39,735 nucleotides of DNA, from the NCBI GenBank assembly GCA_030726725.1, contig JANRDC010000011.1, positions 1-39,735 on the forward strand, given 5' to 3'. This document shows, in pieces, positions 8,380 through 16,216 of the stretch; the stretch's first letter is position 1, and every line of letters starts with the position of its first letter. The notes beneath the pieces are model-generated. The model was not told the DNA's origin. It worked only from the letters and a program-made list of their open reading frames with translations, and did not search any database. The DNA is from Flavobacteriaceae bacterium. GTDB taxonomy: Bacteria; Bacteroidota; Bacteroidia; Flavobacteriales; Flavobacteriaceae. Position numbers and translations under genes: made by a program.

Positions 8380-10984
8380 GACTTATGGTTCATTTTTAGG
8401 AGTCGCATTTATCGCACTCTTGTTTCTGGGGTGTTCTACCCAGCAAAACCGTCTGCTCAACCGCGAATGGCACGCGCTGAACACCAAATACAACGTGGTA
8501 TACCACGGGAATTTGTCTTTTGAAGAGCAGTGGACTTTGCTCCAGTCCGGATACCGAGAAAACTTTTGGGAGCGCTTACCTGTGGAGCGCCTACAGGTTG
8601 ATGGACCCGCGGGCATCAAATACGCCGCCACAGAGGATGGCCCATTTAGCCAGGCTGAAGCCAAGGCGGTTAAAGCCATCCGCAAACACGGGATGCTGGT
8701 AGCAGGCCAGGAGCGCAACCGCCAGATGATTGAATCCTATTTGCTGTTGGGCAAATCCCGATACTACGACCAGCGATTTGTTCCTGCACTCGAAGCTTTT
8801 CGCTTTATCATACAATACCACAAGGCGACCAATGCCCTTAACGAAACGAGGATTTGGAAAGAAAAAACAAATGTTCGCTTAGGCAATCCCGAAGTTGCTT
8901 TGGAGAACCTCAGGCGGTTATTGGCCAACCGAAAACTCAAGCCCCAAGAAAAGGCGGATGCCTTTGGGGTGATGGCTCAGGCCTATATGGATTTAAACCA
9001 GCCAGCAGCAGCCGTTGAGGCTCTGGCCGCGGCACTGAAAACCACGGCTAAAAAGGTGGAGCGCGGTCGATACGGATATCTTCGGGGACAACTGTTTGAA
9101 GAACTGGGCCAGCGCGACAGCGCTTTGACCGCCTACCGCCAAGTTGGGGCCAAAAAGCAAGCGGTGTCCTATGATTTTTGGATCAATGCCCAGCTGAGAT
9201 CTATGGCCCTTCAACACCCCGATGATCTGGGTGATGAAGCCATCGAACAACTAAACCTTTGGGCCAAGCGCTGGGAAAACCAGGACTATCGAGATAAAAT
9301 TTTCTATTATCAAGCGCAAATTCAAAAAGGCCTAGGCCGTGATTCCCTGTATGTCTCAGGATTAAATCAGTCATTAAAATGGGCGCAAAGCGACCCAGTC
9401 TTGCAGGGGATCGTTCATGAACAACTCGCCGACCATTATTTTGACCGCAAGCAATATCTTCTGGCCGCAGCACATTTGGACACACTGCTCCCTTTGTTGC
9501 CGAACCCCTCAGATCGTTGGCGAGCTGCCCACAGCAAAAAAGAGAAACTACAGAGCTTGGTGGAGTACCTCAATCGGGCTGCGGAAATAGATTCTGTATT
9601 GGTTTTGGCGGCATTGTCGCCTGAGGAACAAAGAACCAGACTGGTTGCAGCCCAAGAGCGAAAAAAAGAGGCGGAAGCAAAAAAAGCGGCCCGACAAGAC
9701 CTGGCTGCTCCGGCTATATCCGAAAAATCCGCTGGCGGAACTTCTTCGGCCAAAGGACCGATATTTTACTTCTATGACCCCAAACAGTTGGCGATTGGCG
9801 CGGAAGCATTTGCCCAAAAGTGGGGCAAGAGAGCCTGGCAAGACAACTGGCGCGCCCAGGCCAATGCGTCCATGTCACCCCCCCCTACAACTGGAATGAC
9901 AGGGAACAACACCAACACCCCAAAAACCAATAGCAACCGAAGCAGGATGTCTGCCGACGCCCCGGACCAACCTGGGAACCAACAACCCGGGGTTGACCCA
10001 ACAGCGCCCCAGGAACCCCTGGATGAAATCGATCAGCAGATCGCGCAACTTCCAGCGAATCAGGAGGATATCGACGCCTTAAAACATGAGCGTATTGGGG
10101 TGTATTTCCAAATAGGCCAGCTCTACGTGTCTCGTTTAGCTGAGCCTGCTTTGGCCATTCCCGCCCTGGAAAAGGCGGTAGATTCCCCACAGGAACACCC
10201 CAGCAAACTACCGGCCCTGTACGCTTTGTACCAGGCGCACACCGCTTTAAATAGTCAAGCCGCTCAGCAGTACAAAGACCAGATCCTGGCAGCATATCCG
10301 CAAAGTGTTTACGCCCAGTATTTGGCCCAGCCCGACCGCGCTTTGGTGACGCCCGTCTCAGTTTTAGCCGCCCAATACGCTGAGGTGTACGCCCTGTATG
10401 CCGAACAAAAATACGCGGAGGCCATCGAAAGGATCGACGAGGTGCTGACACAGTCCTGGTCCCCAGAACAAATCAGCCCTTGGGTGCTGCTGCGCGCACA
10501 GGCGCTTGGAAGAATACAGGGCAAAGAAGCCTTTTTGGCAGAACAGGCCCGCATCGTGCGCGATTATCCCAATACCCCAGCCGCATTATCTGCCGCAGCT
10601 TGGTCTGCTTCTGAGTCCAGCGAAGTCCTTTTTGGAGATGCAGAGCCCTATGACCATTACAAAGTGGCGGTGCTTTTGCCAAAATTGTCACAGGCTCAAG
10701 ACAGCTTGTTGATGGATGGACTCAACCGTTGGCTGCTCGGTCAAAAAAGCGAGATCCGCCTGAGGGTGTCCAAGGACGCCTATGACCAAAATCGAGATTT
10801 TTACGTGGTGCACGGTTATTTAGACCCCAAAAAAGCCAAGGACCTCATCAAGGAGCAGATTTGGACACAAAAGCCGTTGTCTCAGGGTCAATTTTTTGTA
10901 TTTTTAGCCTCCCACTACCGCAAAATACAGATGTATAAGGCCCTAGATACTTATCTAGAGCAGCGCAAACCAAAAAACCCATAA
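8363..10984 (+). CDS. sprE: T9SS/gliding TPR lipoprotein SprE/PorW
   Basis: An 873-aa lipoprotein with a type II signal peptide ending LLFLGC (lipidated Cys24), followed by NREWHALNTKYNVVYHGN. That post-Cys block is characteristic of SprE of Flavobacterium and PorW of Porphyromonas, needed for type IX secretion and gliding. Several TPR-like helical repeats occupy about residues 110-410 and 560-760. Between them is a Lys/Ala-rich stretch and a Pro/Asn/Thr-rich low-complexity linker (about residues 500-550) that contains a run of eight C bases. ATG 8363 is preferred to TTG 8345 because it sits just before the signal peptide. It overlaps the ABC ATPase gene and precedes the bactofilin gene by 3 bp. 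Confidence 0.9.
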   Translation: MPRSVKTYGSFLGVAFIALLFLGCSTQQNRLLNREWHALNTKYNVVYHGNLSFEEQWTLLQSGYRENFWERLPVERLQVDGPAGIKYAATEDGPFSQAEAKAVKAIRKHGMLVAGQERNRQMIESYLLLGKSRYYDQRFVPALEAFRFIIQYHKATNALNETRIWKEKTNVRLGNPEVALENLRRLLANRKLKPQEKADAFGVMAQAYMDLNQPAAAVEALAAALKTTAKKVERGRYGYLRGQLFEELGQRDSALTAYRQVGAKKQAVSYDFWINAQLRSMALQHPDDLGDEAIEQLNLWAKRWENQDYRDKIFYYQAQIQKGLGRDSLYVSGLNQSLKWAQSDPVLQGIVHEQLADHYFDRKQYLLAAAHLDTLLPLLPNPSDRWRAAHSKKEKLQSLVEYLNRAAEIDSVLVLAALSPEEQRTRLVAAQERKKEAEAKKAARQDLAAPAISEKSAGGTSSAKGPIFYFYDPKQLAIGAEAFAQKWGKRAWQDNWRAQANASMSPPPTTGMTGNNTNTPKTNSNRSRMSADAPDQPGNQQPGVDPTAPQEPLDEIDQQIAQLPANQEDIDALKHERIGVYFQIGQLYVSRLAEPALAIPALEKAVDSPQEHPSKLPALYALYQAHTALNSQAAQQYKDQILAAYPQSVYAQYLAQPDRALVTPVSVLAAQYAEVYALYAEQKYAEAIERIDEVLTQSWSPEQISPWVLLRAQALGRIQGKEAFLAEQARIVRDYPNTPAALSAAAWSASESSEVLFGDAEPYDHYKVAVLLPKLSQAQDSLLMDGLNRWLLGQKSEIRLRVSKDAYDQNRDFYVVHGYLDPKKAKDLIKEQIWTQKPLSQGQFFVFLASHYRKIQMYKALDTYLEQRKPKNP
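9878..9885 (+). repeat. C8 homopolymer in the sprE linker
   Basis: Eight consecutive C bases encode the SPPP segment of the low-complexity linker. A one-base slip would frameshift the rest of the TPR-bearing C-terminal half. Whether it varies is not known from one sequence. Confidence 0.6.
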
Positions 10985-10987
10985 CCC

Positions 10988-11395
10988 ATGTCCCTATTCA
11001 AGAACAAAGTCCCTGTTTCTCTAGAAAACAGCGCGCAACCTACCCGAATTGAGAAAAGCACCAGCATGGAAGGGAGCATTGATGCTCAGGCAGATGTGCG
11101 TATCGACGGTTACCTCAAAGGCGATGTGTCCACGACCAAAAAAGTAGTGATCGGAAAAACCGGACGTGTGATCGGCCAAGTGCGCTGTCAAAACGCGGAG
11201 ATTGAGGGTTATTTGGAAGGGACATTGGCCGTAGAGGAATTGCTCAGTGTACAGGCCAGCGCTCAGCTCTACGCTCAAGTGGAAACCACGCGCCTATCCG
11301 TGGTGTCGGGAGCGGTCATTCAAGGAAAGATTTTCATGAAGTCCCCCAACTCCTTAAAACAAGTCACCGATGAGTCAGCCGCAGAAGCCAGCTAA
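10988..11395 (+). CDS. bactofilin (polymer-forming cytoskeletal protein)
   Basis: A 135-aa protein with a short polar N-terminus and a central beta-helical bactofilin core (about residues 22-118). The core shows repeating G-x-hydrophobic turns such as MEGSIDAQADVRIDGYLKGDV and VIGKTGRVIGQV. Bactofilins self-assemble into nucleotide-free filaments at the membrane and organise envelope or motility machinery. There is no membrane segment. It lies 3 bp after sprE and overlaps the AtpZ-like gene by 26 bp. The neighbourhood suggests, but does not prove, a scaffold role for envelope or T9SS components. Confidence 0.92.
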   Translation: MSLFKNKVPVSLENSAQPTRIEKSTSMEGSIDAQADVRIDGYLKGDVSTTKKVVIGKTGRVIGQVRCQNAEIEGYLEGTLAVEELLSVQASAQLYAQVETTRLSVVSGAVIQGKIFMKSPNSLKQVTDESAAEAS

Positions 11396-11606
11396 AAAAC
11401 CACTCAGCGGACTACAGCAGTTCGGCCGTTTTTCTGCCTTGGGCATTCAGATGGGGGCTACGATTTATTTTATGGTTCAGATCGGTAAATGGGCCGATGA
11501 TTTTTGGTCCCTACCAGGCCGCCTCGGGGTTATTGTCGGCACCCTATTTGGGCTGGTCACCTCAATTTGGCTGGTGATCAAAGAGACCAAAAAGATGAAT
11601 TCATGA
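11370..11606 (+). CDS. AtpZ/AtpI family protein
   Basis: A 78-aa protein with two hydrophobic hairpin helices (about residues 22-38 and 48-70) connected by a short loop containing GKWADDFW, and a Lys-rich N-terminus. This layout matches the AtpZ/AtpI family, small inner-membrane proteins encoded at the head of F-ATPase operons and implicated in c-ring assembly or Mg2+/Ca2+ handling. It overlaps the bactofilin 3' end by 26 bp and the next gene by 4 bp (ATGA). It precedes atpB by one gene, consistent with an ATP synthase assembly role. Confidence 0.85.
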   Translation: MSQPQKPAKKPLSGLQQFGRFSALGIQMGATIYFMVQIGKWADDFWSLPGRLGVIVGTLFGLVTSIWLVIKETKKMNS

Positions 11607-11998
11607 AGCCATACAAGCACTTCCGATGGTTGCTGATGTGGTTGATGGGCGTCTTTATCCCTGTTTTTGGTTTGCAAGGAGCATTGCTCACAGCCCTGGA
11701 TAAAACTGATTTTTGGGGACCACTTTCCTGGAGTTATGCCACACACGCCCTGTTGACCCTCGGGATCGGGTGGGGTATTTTGCGGGGCCATCAAAAAGTC
11801 CCAGACCTCATTGGGTTTCTTTTTATGGGGGGTAGTTTGTTGAAGTTTGCCGCTTATTTTTTGCTGTTTAAGCCTTTTGTTTTGGCAGGGCTTGGCGACC
11901 GCGGTTGGTCATTTTTTCTCTTTGGAATTCCCTACGCCTGCGCCCTCACCTTGGAAACCATCTACGTAGCCCGGCTCTTGGGAATCAATCAACGCTAA
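11603..11998 (+). CDS. small polytopic membrane protein before atpB (DUF6168-like)
   Basis: A 131-aa protein with four predicted transmembrane helices (about residues 8-30, 42-60, 66-84 and 98-122) and short loops. In Flavobacteriia a protein of this kind, which I recall as DUF6168, sits between the AtpZ-like gene and atpB, in the place taken by AtpI in other operons. I chose ATG 11603, in a 4-bp overlap with the preceding stop, over the longer in-frame extension from GTG 11504, which lies inside the AtpZ-like gene. The role is unknown; assistance in F0 assembly is inferred from position only. Confidence 0.7.
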   Translation: MKPYKHFRWLLMWLMGVFIPVFGLQGALLTALDKTDFWGPLSWSYATHALLTLGIGWGILRGHQKVPDLIGFLFMGGSLLKFAAYFLLFKPFVLAGLGDRGWSFFLFGIPYACALTLETIYVARLLGINQR

Positions 11999-12073
11999 AC
12001 TTCTGAAAAACAGCCCTGTTCAATCCAGATGAAGTGGCCGGGTTCAGAATGGCAAATAATCTTGTGTTCTTTT

Positions 12074-12102
12074 TTTGGTTTTCACTAAATAGCATACCTT
12101 TG
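12074..12102 (+). promoter_or_regulatory. atpB: promoter of the atp operon
   Basis: A -33 TTTG (12074-12077) and a perfect -7 TACCTTTG (12095-12102) are separated by 17 bp, within the range reported for Flavobacterium promoters. The atpB ATG is 29 nt downstream. The 133-bp gap before atpB also has a loose inverted repeat (TTCTGAA 12001-12007, TTCAGAA 12043-12049). This implies ATP synthase expression independent of the sprE-bactofilin run. Confidence 0.75.
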
Positions 12103-12131
12103 CAGCGATTTTTGAAGACTGAACTGAACCG

Positions 12132-13217
12132 ATGAAGTACCAACGGATTATTTTCAAAGTGGCCTTAGCCTTGACCATGATGGTTACAGCAGGGGTTGCT
12201 GCGGCTGAAAGCCCAAAGGAAAACCACACAGGAGGCGCCGACCTCAAGACTGAAATCAAGGAGTATATCCAACACCACCTTCAGGATTCGTACGATTTTT
12301 CTTTGTACTCCTATACAGACGAGCAAGGGAAACACGTGTATGTGGGCGCGCCCCTTCCCGTGATCTTGTGGGATAATGGACTTCAGGTTTTTTCTTCAGC
12401 TGCCTTGCACCACGGGGAAACCGTGGCAGAGTCGAATGGCAACTTCTACGCCTTGGCCCACGGAAAAATTTACAAAACGGACGCTCAAGGAACTTTGAGC
12501 TACGACGATCACCACCACATTACCAACCCTAAACCATTGGATTTTTCCATGACCAAGAGTGTTGTGGCCATGCTTTTGGTGGGTGCATTGATGTTCTTTT
12601 TGTTCCGAGGCTTGGCCAAGTCCTATGCCGCCCATGGTGGCGTCCCTCAGGGATTTGCCCGTCTGTTTGAGCCTATTGTCCTGTATATCCGCGACGACAT
12701 CGCCATTCCCAATATCGGTCACAAACACTACGGAAAATACATGAGCTACTTGCTGACCATTTTCTTTTTTGTCTGGTTTTTAAACCTGATGGGGTTGACC
12801 CCGCTGGGTGTCAATGTCACCGGAAATATCGCCGTGACCTTCGGTTTGTCTTTGCTCACCTTCTTGGTGACCAACCTCACCGCCAACAAGAACTACTGGG
12901 GCCACATTTTCTGGATGCCAGGCGTGCCTTTGCCGATGAAAATCCTTTTGGCACCGATTGAATTGCTCGGGGTAGTCATCAAGCCGTTTTCGCTGATGAT
13001 CCGTCTATGGGCCAATATGTCCGCAGGCCACATCGTGTTGATGAGTTTGATCGGATTGATGTTTATCTTTCACAACTGGATCGGAAGCTCTTTGAGTTTT
13101 GTGCTTTCTTTTGTGTTATCTATATTGGAATTGCTCGTAGCTGCGCTACAAGCGTATATCTTTACCATGTTGTCTTCTCTGTATTTTGGTTTTGCCAATG
13201 AGGAGGCGCATCACTAA
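12132..13217 (+). CDS. atpB: F0F1 ATP synthase subunit a
   Basis: A 361-aa proton-channel subunit of F0. The C-terminal half (about residues 142-355) carries the membrane helices. The essential arginine is R291 in LMIRLWANMSAGH, where protons pass to the c ring. The N-terminus is a signal peptide (cleavage probably after GVAAA, residue 25) followed by about 110 residues of periplasmic sequence with several His clusters (QHHL, LHHGE, DDHHHI). Such an extension is a known trait of Bacteroidota subunit a and makes it longer than the E. coli protein (271 aa). It is first in the operon. Confidence 0.97.
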   Translation: MKYQRIIFKVALALTMMVTAGVAAAESPKENHTGGADLKTEIKEYIQHHLQDSYDFSLYSYTDEQGKHVYVGAPLPVILWDNGLQVFSSAALHHGETVAESNGNFYALAHGKIYKTDAQGTLSYDDHHHITNPKPLDFSMTKSVVAMLLVGALMFFLFRGLAKSYAAHGGVPQGFARLFEPIVLYIRDDIAIPNIGHKHYGKYMSYLLTIFFFVWFLNLMGLTPLGVNVTGNIAVTFGLSLLTFLVTNLTANKNYWGHIFWMPGVPLPMKILLAPIELLGVVIKPFSLMIRLWANMSAGHIVLMSLIGLMFIFHNWIGSSLSFVLSFVLSILELLVAALQAYIFTMLSSLYFGFANEEAHH

Positions 13218-13248
13218 AAATGAATTGTTTAACTTTTAATTAATATTT
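13218..13248 (+). promoter_or_regulatory. atpE: A/T-rich translation leader of atpE
   Basis: The 31 nt between atpB and atpE contain only three G or C bases and no Shine-Dalgarno. In Bacteroidota, unstructured A/T-rich leaders are associated with efficient translation. This fits the need for many c subunits per complex; the effect here is inferred. Confidence 0.5.
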
Positions 13249-13440
13249 ATGGAAATCCCAACAATTGTAGGTGCAGGTTTGATCGTTATCGGAGCTAGTC
13301 TTGGTATTGGTCGCATCGGAGGACAAGCTATGGACGCCATCGCTCGTCAACCAGAAGCCTCTGGAAAAATTCAAACAGCGATGTTGATTGCAGCAGCGCT
13401 TATTGAAGGTATCGGTTTCGCTGCGTTATTCGCTGCTTAA
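13249..13440 (+). CDS. atpE: F0F1 ATP synthase subunit c
   Basis: A 63-aa helical-hairpin proteolipid that forms the rotating c ring. The polar loop is ARQPEA (residues 32-37) and the ion-binding carboxylate is E53 in LIEGIGF. The residue after E53 is Gly rather than Ser/Thr, and there is no Gln in helix 1 at the sodium-ligand position, so proton coupling is expected. It is short compared with E. coli (79 aa), which is usual for the phylum. It sits between an A/T-rich leader and a downstream hairpin (13461-13479). Confidence 0.97.
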   Translation: MEIPTIVGAGLIVIGASLGIGRIGGQAMDAIARQPEASGKIQTAMLIAAALIEGIGFAALFAA

Positions 13441-13460
13441 TCATCCTGTGAATCAGCAGT

Positions 13461-13479
13461 GGAGGACGGTTGGTCCTCC
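13461..13479 (+). terminator. intercistronic hairpin after atpE
   Basis: GGAGGAC (13461-13467) and GTCCTCC (13473-13479) form a 7-bp stem with a 5-nt loop, extendable by CAG/CTG across one mismatch. A T-rich but interrupted tract follows. It probably acts as a partial terminator or mRNA-stability element between atpE and atpF rather than a full stop. Confidence 0.5.
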
Positions 13480-13514
13480 CCTGTTGTTTCTTATGTTTAA
13501 AACCTCAACGATCC

Positions 13515-14015
13515 ATGGAAAAATTAATTGAAGAATTCTCATTTGGGCTGTTCTTTTGGCAAACCCTCATTTTTGTAGGGTTGGTATTGCTTTTGGGCAA
13601 ATATGCCTGGAAGCCCATCCTAAGCGCGGTAAACGAACGCGAACAAGGAATCAAAGACGCCCTAGACGCTGCTGCCAAAGCTCAAGACGAAATGGCTCAG
13701 CTCAACGCATCCAATGAAAAATTGTTGCAACAAGCGCGTCAAGAGCGCGAGCAAATGCTTTTGGAGGCGCGTCAATTTAAAGACAAGTTGATGGCGGAAG
13801 CCAAAGAACAAGCGCAAGCTGAGGGAGAAAAATTACTCGCTCAAGCACAAGCGGTGATTGAAGGTGAAAAGAAAGCGGCTGTGGAAGATTTGAAAAAACA
13901 AGTAGCGTCTTACGCGATTGAAATCGCAGAGAAGTTGTTAAAGTCAGAATTGTCTGCCCAAGCCAAACAAGACCAGTTGGTAGAAAACCTGGTCAAAGAA
14001 ATTAAAATCAACTAA
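13515..14015 (+). CDS. atpF: F0F1 ATP synthase subunit b
   Basis: A 166-aa peripheral-stalk subunit. One N-terminal membrane helix (about residues 8-28, FSFGLFFWQTLIFVGLVLLL) leads into KYAWKPILSAVNERE, the typical b-subunit elbow. A long charged Ala/Glu/Gln/Lys-rich coiled coil follows to the C-terminus. ATG 13515 is chosen because the upstream in-frame extension (from 13470) reads through the atpE-atpF hairpin and has no homologous look. It is followed by atpH after 3 bp. Confidence 0.96.
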   Translation: MEKLIEEFSFGLFFWQTLIFVGLVLLLGKYAWKPILSAVNEREQGIKDALDAAAKAQDEMAQLNASNEKLLQQARQEREQMLLEARQFKDKLMAEAKEQAQAEGEKLLAQAQAVIEGEKKAAVEDLKKQVASYAIEIAEKLLKSELSAQAKQDQLVENLVKEIKIN

Positions 14016-14018
14016 GCG

Positions 14019-14564
14019 ATGAAGCATTCCCAAGCGGCCGAACGCTATGCAAAAGCAGCCTTAGCACTTGCCTACGAGCAGGGAGCAGGACCTGTACTTG
14101 CACAGCAAGTCAATGACCTCTTGGCTACCCTAAACGGGAGCGATGCGCTTGAGGCGTATTTGCACAACCCGACTGTGGAGCAAGCCACCAAGCAACAAGC
14201 CGTAGCCGCTGTTGCCCCACAAAGCCACCAGATTATGCAGGGGTTGTGGAGCGCATTGGCCCAGAACAAACGCATGGACTTGCTCGCTGAGGTGCTTACC
14301 GCCTACGAGCGATTGGACGCAGAGAAAAACAAGATCGCTCAGGCGACGGTGGTTTCTGCAGCACCTTTGACCGATGCGGTCGTCAACACCTTGAAAGAGA
14401 AACTCGCCCAGGCAGTTCAAAAAACAATCGCCCTGGATACGCAAGTAGATACCAGCTTAATCGGAGGATTTATCGTGAAGGTCGACGACCTGGCATACGA
14501 CGCCTCTGTGGCCCATCAATTGAGCCAACTCAAAGAACAACTAACCCAAGTCAATAATCGATAA
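14019..14564 (+). CDS. atpH: F0F1 ATP synthase subunit delta
   Basis: A 181-aa stator subunit linking F1 to the b stalk (OSCP homologue). It starts MKHSQAAERYAKAALALA, the conserved first helix, and has the usual helical N-terminal domain with a C-terminal block IGGFIVKVDDLAYDASV (about residues 148-164), where the family motif is GG...G....D.S. Length is normal (E. coli 177 aa). It begins 3 bp after atpF. A small hairpin (14566-14578) lies just after its stop. Confidence 0.95.
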   Translation: MKHSQAAERYAKAALALAYEQGAGPVLAQQVNDLLATLNGSDALEAYLHNPTVEQATKQQAVAAVAPQSHQIMQGLWSALAQNKRMDLLAEVLTAYERLDAEKNKIAQATVVSAAPLTDAVVNTLKEKLAQAVQKTIALDTQVDTSLIGGFIVKVDDLAYDASVAHQLSQLKEQLTQVNNR

Positions 14565-14565
14565 C

Positions 14566-14578
14566 GAGGCTTAGCCTC
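14566..14578 (+). other. small hairpin between atpH and atpA
   Basis: GAGGC (14566-14570), TTA loop, GCCTC (14574-14578). It ends 14 nt before the atpA ATG and has no U-tract. It is too weak to be a terminator; an effect on atpA translation is possible but unsupported. Confidence 0.3.
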
Positions 14579-14592
14579 AAGGACACCAAACA

Positions 14593-16173
14593 ATGGCAGG
14601 AGTAAAAGCAGCTGAAGTTTCAGCAATTTTAAAACAGCAAATCGAAGGATTTACAGGCGCCGCATCCATGGATGAGGTGGGAACAGTACTTCAGGTCGGA
14701 GACGGGATTGCCCGTGTTTACGGCCTTTCCAACGTGCAATACGGCGAATTGGTCAGCTTCGAAGGAGGCGTACAAGGGATTGTGTTGAACCTGGAAGCAG
14801 ATCACGTAGGGGTGGTTCTATTGAGCCCTTCTCGCGATATCGTGGAAGGTTCTAGCGTAAAACGCACAGAGCGCATTGCCTCTATCAAAGTAGGTGAAGG
14901 TATTGTAGGTCGTGTGGTAGACACTTTAGGACAGCCCATCGATGGCAAAGGTCCTTTGGCAGGCCAATTGTACGAAATGCCATTGGAGCGCAAAGCGCCT
15001 GGGGTTATTTTCCGTCAACCGGTTAACGAACCATTGCAGACAGGTATCAAGGCGATTGACGCGATGATCCCTGTAGGTCGTGGACAACGCGAGTTGGTGA
15101 TCGGTGACCGTCAAACCGGTAAAACTACCGTGTGTATCGACACCATCTTGAACCAAAAAGAATTTTTTGACGCAGGTCAACCTGTGTATTGTATCTATGT
15201 AGCGATCGGACAGAAAGCTTCAACGGTAGCGGCCATCGCCAAAACCTTAGAAGACCGCGGCGCTATGGCCTACACCACCATTGTGGCCGCTAACGCTTCT
15301 GACCCCGCACCGATGCAGGTATACGCCCCATTTGCTGGAGCAGCCATCGGCGAATATTTCCGCGATTCAGGTCGCCCAGCGTTGATTATCTACGACGATT
15401 TATCCAAACAAGCAGTAGCTTACCGCGAGGTGTCTTTGTTGTTGAGAAGACCACCAGGACGCGAGGCCTACCCTGGAGACGTGTTCTACCTACACTCTCG
15501 TTTGTTGGAGCGTTCTGCTAAAGTAATCGCTGACGATGCAATTGCTGCCCGTATGAACGATTTGCCCGAATCTTTGAAGCCCATCGTTAAAGGTGGTGGA
15601 TCATTGACCGCGCTTCCGATTATCGAAACCCAAGCGGGTGACGTTTCTGCCTATATCCCCACCAACGTGATTTCGATCACCGACGGACAGATCTTCTTGG
15701 AGCAAGACTTGTTTAACCAAGGGGTGCGTCCAGCGATCAACGTAGGTATTTCTGTATCTCGTGTGGGTGGATCTGCACAGATCAAGTCCATGAAAAAAGT
15801 GGCGGGTACCTTGAAATTGGATCAGGCTCAGTTCCGCGAATTGGAAGCATTTGCCAAGTTTGGATCTGACCTAGACGCCGCTACCTTAAACGTGATTGAG
15901 AAAGGTCGCCGCAATGTGGAGATCTTAAAGCAAGCGCAAAACGATCCGTTTACCGTAGAGGAGCAAGTAGCGATCATCTATTTGGGATCTAAAAACTTGT
16001 TGCGCCAAGTACCGGTGGACAAAGTAAAAGAGTTCGAACGCAACTTCTTGGATTTGATGCGCGCTAAACACCAACCTGTGTTGGCCGCTTTGAAAGCAGG
16101 ACAATTGACCGACGAAGTAACCGACACCCTAGCACAAGTGTGCGCTGAGGTAGCGGCTGCCTATAAAAACTAA
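14593..16173 (+). CDS. atpA: F0F1 ATP synthase subunit alpha
   Basis: A 526-aa regulatory (non-catalytic) nucleotide-binding subunit of F1. The P-loop GDRQTGKTT lies near residues 172-180. The arginine finger is in the [13 protein letters not shown] segment near residue 390, and the N-terminal beta-barrel contains [18 protein letters not shown]. Length is close to other alpha subunits (E. coli 513 aa). The catalytic beta subunit (atpD) and epsilon (atpC) are not in this cluster, consistent with the split arrangement common in Bacteroidota. The gene is followed by a strong GC hairpin before atpG. Confidence 0.98.
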   Translation: MAGVKAAEVSAILKQQIEGFTGAASMDEVGTVLQVGDGIARVYGLSNVQYGELVSFEGGVQGIVLNLEADHVGVVLLSPSRDIVEGSSVKRTERIASIKVGEGIVGRVVDTLGQPIDGKGPLAGQLYEMPLERKAPGVIFRQPVNEPLQTGIKAIDAMIPVGRGQRELVIGDRQTGKTTVCIDTILNQKEFFDAGQPVYCIYVAIGQKASTVAAIAKTLEDRGAMAYTTIVAANASDPAPMQVYAPFAGAAIGEYFRDSGRPALIIYDDLSKQAVAYREVSLLLRRPPGREAYPGDVFYLHSRLLERSAKVIADDAIAARMNDLPESLKPIVKGGGSLTALPIIETQAGDVSAYIPTNVISITDGQIFLEQDLFNQGVRPAINVGISVSRVGGSAQIKSMKKVAGTLKLDQAQFRELEAFAKFGSDLDAATLNVIEKGRRNVEILKQAQNDPFTVEEQVAIIYLGSKNLLRQVPVDKVKEFERNFLDLMRAKHQPVLAALKAGQLTDEVTDTLAQVCAEVAAAYKN

Positions 16174-16178
16174 GTGAC

Positions 16179-16203
16179 AGCGGGCCGGCGCAGCCGGCCC
16201 GCT
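16179..16203 (+). other. GC-rich hairpin between atpA and atpG
   Basis: A perfect 11-bp stem (16179-16189 with 16193-16203), almost all G:C, around a GCA loop. No U-tract follows (AAAACCCC instead), so it is not a standard intrinsic terminator. It occupies most of the 43-bp atpA-atpG gap and ends 13 nt before the atpG start codon. An mRNA-processing or translation-tuning element is the likely explanation. Confidence 0.6.
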
Positions 16204-16216
16204 AAAACCCCTCTGT

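Noticed and set aside
9885-10451. 188-codon open frame on the minus strand inside sprE
   Set aside because: It lies wholly antisense to a well-supported gene, has Arg/Pro/Gly-rich composition typical of a shadow frame, and shows no family motif.
13249-13440. Sodium-coupled c ring
   Set aside because: The Gln/Glu-Ser(Thr) ligand set of Na+ c subunits is missing; E53 is followed by Gly, so H+ coupling is expected.
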